This document shows, one piece after another, positions 19,000 to 26,469 of a DNA stretch of 36,847 nucleotides. Within the stretch, counting starts at the first letter, position 1, and the number at the start of each line of letters is the position of its first letter. Both the position numbers and the translations under genes were made by a program. The notes under the pieces are model-generated. The model was not told where the DNA came from. It made no database searches and saw only the letters and a list, made by a program, of their open reading frames with translations. Source of the DNA: Gallionella sp. (GTDB lineage: Bacteria; Pseudomonadota; Gammaproteobacteria; Burkholderiales; Gallionellaceae); NCBI GenBank assembly GCA_013043965.1, contig JABEVF010000153.1:1-36847 (forward strand). The letters are read 5' to 3'.

Positions 19000-19434
19000 T
19001 TATTGCAGCAGGGGGGCGAATTCGGCCTTGGTGCGTACCTTTTGATTGAAACGGTCGCGGTCGATGACGAAACGTTCGTGCGTGCCTTGCGCGATCATGT
19101 CCACGCCGTCATCGGCCTCCACTTCAAAGGTCACGCGCCGGCCTTCGACCGCGACGATCTGCACTTTCGCGGTGACGATCATGCCGGGCGGGGTGGGTGC
19201 CAGATGGCTGATATTGATATGCGTGCCCAGCGATTGTTCGGTTGGCCAGTCCAGGTGAGGGTTCAGTGCGGTGATGCACGCCCATTCCAGAAAGCCCACC
19301 AGATAGCCGGTGGCGAACACTTCCGGCATCTGCTGGAACTCCGGCGACTCGGGATAGAGCGCGGGCACGGTTTTGCTGTTGGGTACGCGAAAGCTGAAGC
19401 TGTGCTTGAGCCCGGGTTTGAGAGTGTCTTTCAA
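19000..19434 (-). CDS. FlK-like hotdog acyl-CoA thioesterase (fluoroacetyl-CoA thioesterase family)
   Basis: TTG start preceded by GAGGAG on the minus strand. LKDTLKPGLKHSFSFRVPNSKTVPALYPESPEFQQMPEVFATGYLVGFLEWAC...SLGTHINISHLAPTPPG...VEGRR...DGVDMIAQGTHERFVI matches recalled Streptomyces cattleya FlK along its length. Confidence 0.85.
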   Translation of the reverse strand: MKDTLKPGLKHSFSFRVPNSKTVPALYPESPEFQQMPEVFATGYLVGFLEWACITALNPHLDWPTEQSLGTHINISHLAPTPPGMIVTAKVQIVAVEGRRVTFEVEADDGVDMIAQGTHERFVIDRDRFNQKVRTKAEFAPLLQ

Positions 19435-19682
19435 GGTGAACTCCTCGGTTGCGCTGATTGGCAAGCTGCCCGAACTGTACGGATTTGCGCGCAGGGGGTC
19501 AATGATATCGGGAATCGGGGCGTGAATGAAAAGCGATGTACCGGGTTTTCTCAATCCTCAATCCCCGTTCCTTTATTCAGAAACCGCAGCCTGATATCCG
19601 TCGTTTGGTGTGAATGCTCTTGCGGCATCAATCCTGATTTTCGCTGTGTTAAACTCCGCGCCTATTTTTTGGTAAGGTAGCG

Positions 19683-20339
19683 ATGAGTAAACGTTACGAT
19701 TTGATCGTGTTCGATTGGGATGGCACGGTGATGGATTCGACCGCGGTGATCGCGGGTTCGATACAGGCGGCTTGCCGCGATCTGGAATTGACTGTCCCGA
19801 GCGATGAAGCGGCGCGTCATGTGATCGGCCTGGGCTTGCAACAAGCTTTGCGCTACGCCGTGCCGGATGCGCCCGAAGCGATGTACGAGCCGCTGGTCTT
19901 GCGTTATCGCCATCATTTCCTGGCGCAAGACGGTGCGATCCCGCTGTTCGATGGGGCGCGCGAAACCATCGCCGAACTGTATGATGCGGGCTATCGCTTG
20001 GGGGTGGCGACGGGCAAGAATCGCAACGGGCTGGAGCGCGCTTTGCTCAGCACCGATATGAAGGGGTATTTCCATGCCACGCGCACCGCCGAGCAGACCC
20101 GCTCCAAGCCCGACCCGACCATGCTGTTTGAACTCATGGACGAGCTGGGTGTCAGCGCGGGACGCACCTTGATGATAGGCGACACTACCCACGATCTGTT
20201 GCTGGCGCAGAACGCCAAGGTCGATGCGGTGGCGTTGGGGCATGGCGCGCATCCGCCGGAGCAGTTGCAGGAGTTGAACCCGTTAGCCTTGCTGGATGAC
20301 TTCGTGCAATTAAGGGCGTGGTTCAAAGCCAACGCTTAA
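19683..20339 (+). CDS. HAD-superfamily phosphatase (phosphoglycolate phosphatase-like)
   Basis: FDWDGTVMDST motif I; GVATGKNRNGLERAL; GDTTHDLLLAQNAKVDAVALGHG. Confidence 0.88.
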   Translation: MSKRYDLIVFDWDGTVMDSTAVIAGSIQAACRDLELTVPSDEAARHVIGLGLQQALRYAVPDAPEAMYEPLVLRYRHHFLAQDGAIPLFDGARETIAELYDAGYRLGVATGKNRNGLERALLSTDMKGYFHATRTAEQTRSKPDPTMLFELMDELGVSAGRTLMIGDTTHDLLLAQNAKVDAVALGHGAHPPEQLQELNPLALLDDFVQLRAWFKANA

Positions 20340-20359
20340 TCGAATTAACTGGGAGAGTC

Positions 20360-21313
20360 ATGATGTCGGATCAGAATAACTGGGAACGTGCCGTGCTGGA
20401 AAAGCTGGCGATGTCGGCGATACAGGAACAACGCCGCGCGCGGCATTGGAATATCTTCTTCAGGACGCTGACGTTCAGCTTTCTATTCATCGTGCTGTTT
20501 ATCGCGATGGGTTGGTTCGATAAAAAAGAAAACGCGCTGACTCCGGGCAAACACACGGCCCTGGTCGATATGCAGGGGGTGATCGCGTCGGATAGCGCGG
20601 CGAGCGCCGACAACCTGATCCCCAGCCTGCAAGAAGCGTTCAAGGACAGCGGTACGCAGGCGGTGATATTGCGCATCAACAGCCCAGGCGGAAGCCCGGT
20701 GCAAGCGGGGCAGATCAACGACGAAATACGCCGTTTGCGCGCCCAGTATCCGGCGATTCCGCTGTACGCGGTGGTCGATGACATTTGCGCATCGGGCGGC
20801 TATTACGTGGCGGTGGCGGCGGACAAAATATTTGTCGATAAGGCCAGCCTGATCGGCTCGATAGGCGTGCGCATGGATGGCTTTGGCTTCACCGGCATCA
20901 TGGAGAAAGTCGGCGTGGAACGCAGGCTGGTGACGGCGGGCAGCAACAAAGGCTTCCTCGATCCGTTCAGCCCGGTGAGTACGGCGCAACAGGAATACGC
21001 CAAGCAGATGCTGGCGGAGATCCATCAGCAGTTCATCAAGGTGGTCAAACAAGGACGCGGAAAACGCCTCAAAGAAACCCCCGATACTTTTAGCGGCCTG
21101 GTGTGGAACGGTCAGAAGGGCGTGGAGATGGGCCTGGCGGACGGTTACGGCAGCGTGGAATCGGTGGCGCGCGATGTCATCAAAAACGAGAACGTCGTGG
21201 ACTTCACCGTGAAAGAAGGCTTTGCCGACCGCTTGGCCAAACGTTTCGGCGCGGGCGTGGCGAGTGCATTCCCCGGTTTTTCCGCGCAAATCGGCGGGGT
21301 CACACTGCGCTAG
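20360..21313 (+). CDS. sppA: S49 family signal peptide peptidase
   Basis: Single N-terminal TM; INSPGGSPVQAGQI; DICASGGYYVAVAADKIFVDKASLIGSIGV. Confidence 0.93.
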   Translation: MMSDQNNWERAVLEKLAMSAIQEQRRARHWNIFFRTLTFSFLFIVLFIAMGWFDKKENALTPGKHTALVDMQGVIASDSAASADNLIPSLQEAFKDSGTQAVILRINSPGGSPVQAGQINDEIRRLRAQYPAIPLYAVVDDICASGGYYVAVAADKIFVDKASLIGSIGVRMDGFGFTGIMEKVGVERRLVTAGSNKGFLDPFSPVSTAQQEYAKQMLAEIHQQFIKVVKQGRGKRLKETPDTFSGLVWNGQKGVEMGLADGYGSVESVARDVIKNENVVDFTVKEGFADRLAKRFGAGVASAFPGFSAQIGGVTLR

Positions 21314-21336
21314 CCGCGCGACTCTTCGTCGCCATC

Positions 21337-21364
21337 ACAGCCGCCCGATTCGCGGCTGTTTTTG
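21337..21364 (+). terminator. intrinsic terminator downstream of sppA
   Basis: ACAGCCGC-CCGATTC-GCGGCTGT followed by TTTTG. Confidence 0.85.
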
Positions 21365-21420
21365 TTCCATGGCCCCGCTTTCCCGTTTAAGGGCTGTAGC
21401 GGCGGGATCCCGCTATGTGT

Positions 21421-22032
21421 CTAGTGGAGCAGCGGCAGCAGCGCTTGCAACACATTGCCCTTGATGCGCGCTTGTGCGGCAGCGTTGGGGTGCAAATTAT
21501 CGGCTTGGAACTGTTCCGCGGGAATACCGTCGAGCAGGAATGGCAAAAATGCGACGTGATGTTTTTTCGCGAGCTGTGCAAATGTATTCTGAAATTCGCT
21601 GACATAAGCCTCTCCGTAATTGGGCGGCAAGCGCATCCCGACCAACAATACTTTGGCCTTTGCGTGTTGCGATCGCGCGATGATGTGACTCAAGTTGTTG
21701 CGCATCTCGGACAACGAACTGCCGCGTAGTCCGTCGTTCGCACCGAGTTCGATGATGACGATGGCGGGATGATGTTCGGCTAAGGCTGGCGCGATGCGCC
21801 GCAACCCGCCTGCTGTCGTCTCGCCGCTGATGCTGGCATTCACCACCCCGAACTGCGGATGGCTTTGCCGCAATTCCTGCTGCAACAAATTCACCCAGGA
21901 CGCATCGCGCTCAACCCCGTATCCGGCTGATAAACTGTCGCCGAACACCAGTATGGTTTTTTCGGCGTGGGCGGCTGGGCTCAGCATCAGCAAAGCGACC
22001 AGCAAGACTTTTGTTAAGGATATATTTTTCAT
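21421..22032 (-). CDS. tesA: arylesterase / GDSL (SGNH) hydrolase, TesA-like
   Basis: MKNISLTKVLLVALLMLSPAAHAEKTILVFGDSLSAGYGV signal peptide + GDSL; GANDGLRG; DNLHPN. Confidence 0.92.
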   Translation of the reverse strand: MKNISLTKVLLVALLMLSPAAHAEKTILVFGDSLSAGYGVERDASWVNLLQQELRQSHPQFGVVNASISGETTAGGLRRIAPALAEHHPAIVIIELGANDGLRGSSLSEMRNNLSHIIARSQHAKAKVLLVGMRLPPNYGEAYVSEFQNTFAQLAKKHHVAFLPFLLDGIPAEQFQADNLHPNAAAQARIKGNVLQALLPLLH

Positions 22033-22696
22033 GGCAGCGATTGTGCAAGCAATAGGACTCACCAAGCAAGTGTTAAGCGGCGATCTGCCCATCGTGATTC
22101 TGCACGATGTCAGTTTCGCGGTGGATGCAGGCGAGAGTCTCGCCATTGTCGGCGCATCCGGCTCGGGCAAATCCACATTGCTTGGCCTCTTGGCCGGACT
22201 GGACGTGCCGAGCAGCGGCAAGGTGTTGCTGAACGGCGCGGACTTGTTCGCACTCGATGAAGACGGGCGCGCCCGTCTGCGCGGCGAGCTGGCGGGCTTC
22301 GTGTTCCAGTCTTTCCAATTGTTGCCTGCACTGAACGCGCTGGAAAACGTGATGCTGCCGCTGGAGCTTGTCGGTGCAAAAGATGCGCGATCACGCGCCG
22401 AAGAATCGTTGCTACAAGTCGGCCTGAGCGCGCGAGCACACCACCTGCCCAAGCACCTTTCCGGTGGCGAGCAACAGCGCGTGGCACTGGCGCGCGCCTT
22501 CGTTACCCGGCCCAAGATATTATTTGCCGATGAGCCGACAGGGAATCTCGATGCCGCCACCGGCGCGCAAGTCATAGCACTGATGCTGGAACTCAACCGC
22601 GCGCAAGGCACGACCTTGATACTGGTCACCCACGACGAAGCGCTGGCGCGGCGCTGCAACAGGCAGTTGCACCTGGCGGCGGGACGGGTGATGTAA
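22031..22696 (+). CDS. ybbA: ABC transporter ATP-binding protein (YbbA/LolD-like)
   Basis: MAAIVQAIGLTKQVL; GASGSGKST Walker A; LSGGEQQRVALARAF; ILFADEPTGNLDAATG; divergent from tesA as in E. coli. Confidence 0.9.
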   Translation: MAAIVQAIGLTKQVLSGDLPIVILHDVSFAVDAGESLAIVGASGSGKSTLLGLLAGLDVPSSGKVLLNGADLFALDEDGRARLRGELAGFVFQSFQLLPALNALENVMLPLELVGAKDARSRAEESLLQVGLSARAHHLPKHLSGGEQQRVALARAFVTRPKILFADEPTGNLDAATGAQVIALMLELNRAQGTTLILVTHDEALARRCNRQLHLAAGRVM

Positions 22697-22839
22697 CGGG
22701 CACCTCTAAAAATCCAGATTTCATCCCAACTGCGGTGTTGCGGAAAAAATTTCTTGCTTACATATTATTCATATGCGGCGCTGCGAAATTTTTCCCGCGC
22801 CTTGCATTTGGGCGAACTCTGGATTTTTAGAGGTACCCG
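22697..22839. mobile_element. MITE-like element with ~22 bp terminal inverted repeats and overall palindromic organisation
   Basis: Left CGGGCACCTCTAAAAATCCAGA (22697-22718), right TCTGGATTTTTAGAGGTACCCG (22818-22839): one mismatch between arms. Interior arms (CCCAA...AAAAAATTTC / GAAATTTTTCCC...TTGGG) also partly complementary. No clear target-site duplication seen. Confidence 0.7.
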
Positions 22840-23224
22840 AATGTGAGGAAGAGGGTGGTTTTGCAGGAATAAATTAGCACCTACGCGGCCTGCGTGCCCT
22901 TAAGAATCCACGACTACCGCGATAACCTGCGATGACAGGGATTACGCGAATACTGCGATCACCGTATTTTCGCAATAAGTTATTTCTGGTCAACTTGTTA
23001 TGGTGATATGCTTCGGCATACTTTCTAACTGACATTCCCAGTATTGAATATATTCCGAGATTAATATTTCCAGTTGCGCCAAATAATGGCATTTATTACG
23101 GAGATACGGAATCACAAACATGGCTCTATCAGTGAGAAGCCAGCACAATTCTAACCAGCCAACATGCTATTCACGAGCAGTCTCCAAACCTGACTCGCGG
23201 CGGTCTCCACAACCGATGGCGTGT

Positions 23225-23250
23225 CACTCACGGGGCAATCCCCGTGAGTG
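23225..23250. promoter_or_regulatory. perfect 11-bp stem-loop upstream of orphan ORF
   Basis: CACTCACGGGG-CAAT-CCCCGTGAGTG, 31 nt before the ATG at 23282. Confidence 0.6.
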
Positions 23251-23281
23251 GGCTACCCTAATATTGTATGGAGGATTAAAC

Positions 23282-23848
23282 ATGGTTCAATCAGTTGCTA
23301 CTGCACCCACCCTGAACGTTAAGCAAACGCAGAGGAAAATCAGCAAGGCTAAAGACGATGCAATAGCTATGCGAAAGCATCTCTGGCCTGAGGTAACGGA
23401 TGCGCACCTATGGTTGCTGGACGATAAGAAAAAGAAAGGTTTTTCTTCCATACCACGCACGATGCCAATCCTGATGAACATTATTAATGATGCGTCGAAA
23501 CAGGTGAGCAGTAAGTCTGTTCCTGCGGGGCGCACCTACCTTGTCTTATGGTGCCGTGTGTTTGGTGAAGGCATAGTTAAAATCGAAAATGAAACCGTAG
23601 CCGCATCTGAAGCGGGATATGTTAGTGAGCGCGGTATTACCACTTGGCGCGAACATCTGCGAGTATTGAAGGAGCTTGGGTTCATAGACTACAAGCAGGG
23701 TCCGGCAGGGCCGATGCAATTCATCTTGTTGCACAACCCATATTTTGTTGTGAAGGATATTCGTGCAAAGAAATGGTTACAGGAAGGACAGTACACAGCT
23801 TTTCTACATCGAGCGATGGAAATTGGTGCTGCACCAGACCTGGCGTGA
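23282..23848 (+). CDS. conserved hypothetical protein, winged-helix-like, resembling plasmid/ICE-borne hypotheticals
   Basis: GGAGGATTAAACATG gives strong RBS spacing for the internal start. 188 aa: ...GFSSIPRTMPILMNIINDASK...TYLVLWCRVFGEGIVKIEN...GITTWREHLRVLKELGFIDYKQG.... Confidence 0.7.
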   Translation: MVQSVATAPTLNVKQTQRKISKAKDDAIAMRKHLWPEVTDAHLWLLDDKKKKGFSSIPRTMPILMNIINDASKQVSSKSVPAGRTYLVLWCRVFGEGIVKIENETVAASEAGYVSERGITTWREHLRVLKELGFIDYKQGPAGPMQFILLHNPYFVVKDIRAKKWLQEGQYTAFLHRAMEIGAAPDLA

Positions 23849-23889
23849 GTAGAGTATTAGGTAACCTACAGTTTCATGGTAAATAGAAA

Positions 23890-26409
23890 ATGAACCTCCT
23901 CCGTCTCTCCCTCAATCTGCTGCGCCGTGATTTGCGCGCCGGGGAATGGCGCGTGCTGCTGATTTCGCTGGTGCTGGCGGTGGCCAGCATCGCCACCGTC
24001 GGCTTGTTTGCGGATCGGGTGCGTCTGACGTTGCAACGGGAAGCGACCAGTCTGATTGGCGCGGACTTGCGCATCTCCTCGACACGGCCATTGCCAAAAG
24101 AGTATCGCGATGCTGCGCAACAGCGCGGCCTGCGCGTGATGGAGTCGGATGCTTTTCCCAGTATGGTGGCGGGCAAAAATGAGAATCTGCTGGCAGACAT
24201 CATGTCGGTGGAGCCAGGGTATCCGTTGCGCGGCAAGATCATCATCGATGATGGTGCGCAGCATGTCATCCGGAACGAAAATAGCACCATCCCCGCGAGT
24301 GGCACGTTGTGGGCGGATGAGCGCCTGATGCAGCGGCTGGGTTTGCAACTGGGCGACGAGGTGGGCATCGGTGCGCTGCATTTGCGGGTGGCGGCGCGGG
24401 TGGTGCGTTTTGTGGACCAGTCGGTCGGCTTTGCCAGTTTCGCGCCGCGCGTGATTGTGAATGCGAAAGATTTGCCCGGCAGCGGATTGGTACAGGAAGG
24501 CAGCCGCATAGATTACCGCCTGATGGTGGCGGGTGATGCGAAACAGGTCGTCGATCTGCGAACGTGGTTGCAGAATCGGCTGGGCGTGGGCGAGAAGCTG
24601 GAGGATGTGCGCGACGCGCGTCCCGAGATGCGCAGCGCGCTGGACCGCGCCGAACATTTTCTGGGTCTGGCCGCGCTCACCGCGGTGGTGCTGGCGGGTG
24701 TGGCGCTGGCGCTGGCATCGCGGCATTTCATCTCGCGCCATCTGGACAGCTGCGCGATGATGCGCTGCCTGGGCGCTGACCAGGCGCAGATGCTGCGCAT
24801 CTTCCTGTACCAGTTCCTGCTGCTGGGCGTGTGCGCGGTGCTGCTGGGAGAATTGCTAGGTTATATCGCGCAGGCCGCGCTGGTGGAAGCCATCGCCTCG
24901 ATGCGCGAAGCCGGGTTGCCGCCGCCGGGCTGGACGCCGATGTGGCAGGCCGCTGCGAGCGGCATGGCGCTGTTGCTGGGTTTTGCTTTCCTGCCGCTGT
25001 GGCAACTGAAAAGCGTTTCGCCGTTGCGCGTGATCCGCCGCGAACTGTGCGCGCCGGAAACGGGCGCATGGTTGTTGTACGCCTCCGGCGGAGCGGTGCT
25101 GTGCGGGCTATTCCTGTGGCAGGCCGGTTCGCTCAAGCTGGGGCTGACGGTGCTGGGCGGTTTGCTGGTGGGACTGCTGGTGTTTGGCGGGTTGGCGTGG
25201 GTGCTGTTGCACGGTCTGGCACGCAACGCATCGCTATTCCGGTCGCATTGGCGGCATGCATTCAGCAATCTCGCACGTCACGGGCGCAGCGCGGCAGTGC
25301 AAGTGGTGGCCCTGAGTCTGGGCGGCATGGCCTTGCTGGTGTTGACGCTGGTGCGCGCCGATCTGCTGGAAAGCTGGCAGGGCAAGTTACCACCGGATAC
25401 ACCGAACCGCTTCGTGGTGAATATTCAGCCCGATCAGATTCGGCCCGTGCAGGCGTTTTTTGCGGGGCGGTCCCTGCTTGCACCCGAGTTGCAGCCTATG
25501 GTGCGCGGCAGGCTGGTCGCCATCAACGATCGAGCCATCAGCGGCGACAGTTATCCTGATCCCCGCGCCCGTGCGCTGGTGGAGCGAGAGTTCAATCTTT
25601 CATACATGGAACAGATGCCGGCGTGGAACGAGCTGGTGAGCGGGCAGTGGTGGGCGCGCGCCCGGCCCTCCTTGTCAGGGGGAGAACCCGGGGGGAGTAG
25701 AGCTGGGGAGCTTTCGGTGGAGGAAGGTATCGCCAAGACATTGGGCATCCATCTCGGCGATACCCTTGGCTATGATGTGGCGGGCAGCAGCTTCACCGCG
25801 CGCGTCACCAGTCTGCGCAAGGTGCAGTGGGATTCGATGAAGGTGAATTTCTTTGTCATCGCCACGCCGGAATTGCTCAAGGATATGCCGGCCAGTTATC
25901 TCGGCAGCTTCTATCTGCCACCGGACAAGGCGCGCGTGGGCGATGAGCTGTCGCGCGAATTCCCCAATCTGCTGCTGATCGATACCGGCGCGGTGATCGC
26001 CCAGGTGCGCAACATCATGGATCAGATCGCGCAGACCGTCAGCGCGGTGTTCCTGTTCACCTTGTTGTGCGGCTTGGTGGTGCTATATGCCGCGCTGCTC
26101 GCCACACAGGACGAGCGCAGTCGCGAGGCGGCGATCCTGCGTACTTTGGGCGCGGACAGCCGTTACCTGCGCCGCTTGCACTTGTCCGAATTCGCCGTGC
26201 TGGGCGGCTTGAGCGGCCTGTTCGCGGCGGCGGGTGCCGTGCTGTCGGGTTGGGTGCTGGCGCGCTTCGTGTTGGAGATACCCTATCAGACGAACCCATT
26301 TATCTGGTTGATCGGCTGTGGCGGCGGGGTGGCGATAGTGATGCTGTCCGGGTGGTTGACGACACGAAAATTTGCGATGCAATCGCCGTTAGAATTACTG
26401 CGCGAGTAA
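23890..26409 (+). CDS. FtsX-like ABC transporter permease (YbbP-like)
   Basis: 839 aa; N-terminal TM, periplasmic loop, multiple FtsX-type TM segments; QDERSREAAILRTLGADSRYLRRLHLSEFAVLGGLSG; downstream of ybbA. Confidence 0.9.
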   Translation: MNLLRLSLNLLRRDLRAGEWRVLLISLVLAVASIATVGLFADRVRLTLQREATSLIGADLRISSTRPLPKEYRDAAQQRGLRVMESDAFPSMVAGKNENLLADIMSVEPGYPLRGKIIIDDGAQHVIRNENSTIPASGTLWADERLMQRLGLQLGDEVGIGALHLRVAARVVRFVDQSVGFASFAPRVIVNAKDLPGSGLVQEGSRIDYRLMVAGDAKQVVDLRTWLQNRLGVGEKLEDVRDARPEMRSALDRAEHFLGLAALTAVVLAGVALALASRHFISRHLDSCAMMRCLGADQAQMLRIFLYQFLLLGVCAVLLGELLGYIAQAALVEAIASMREAGLPPPGWTPMWQAAASGMALLLGFAFLPLWQLKSVSPLRVIRRELCAPETGAWLLYASGGAVLCGLFLWQAGSLKLGLTVLGGLLVGLLVFGGLAWVLLHGLARNASLFRSHWRHAFSNLARHGRSAAVQVVALSLGGMALLVLTLVRADLLESWQGKLPPDTPNRFVVNIQPDQIRPVQAFFAGRSLLAPELQPMVRGRLVAINDRAISGDSYPDPRARALVEREFNLSYMEQMPAWNELVSGQWWARARPSLSGGEPGGSRAGELSVEEGIAKTLGIHLGDTLGYDVAGSSFTARVTSLRKVQWDSMKVNFFVIATPELLKDMPASYLGSFYLPPDKARVGDELSREFPNLLLIDTGAVIAQVRNIMDQIAQTVSAVFLFTLLCGLVVLYAALLATQDERSREAAILRTLGADSRYLRRLHLSEFAVLGGLSGLFAAAGAVLSGWVLARFVLEIPYQTNPFIWLIGCGGGVAIVMLSGWLTTRKFAMQSPLELLRE

Positions 26410-26469
26410 TTCAGCAAGCGAATTAACAGGTACATTATCGAACTTGCAATCGGGGATGGGTACAACGGC

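Noticed and set aside
21421-22659. 412-aa extended minus-strand ORF
   Set aside because: Only the part from 22032 downward is TesA with signal peptide and GDSL; the N-terminal extension is antisense to ybbA.
22874-23092. 72-aa minus-strand ORF next to the MITE-like element
   Set aside because: No SD and no recognisable domain; the composition looks like translated noncoding sequence.
23120-23281. N-terminal extension of the orphan ORF (MALSVRSQHNSNQ...)
   Set aside because: The internal ATG at 23282 has a much better SD (GGAGG), and the extension spans a perfect hairpin; the start was placed at 23282.
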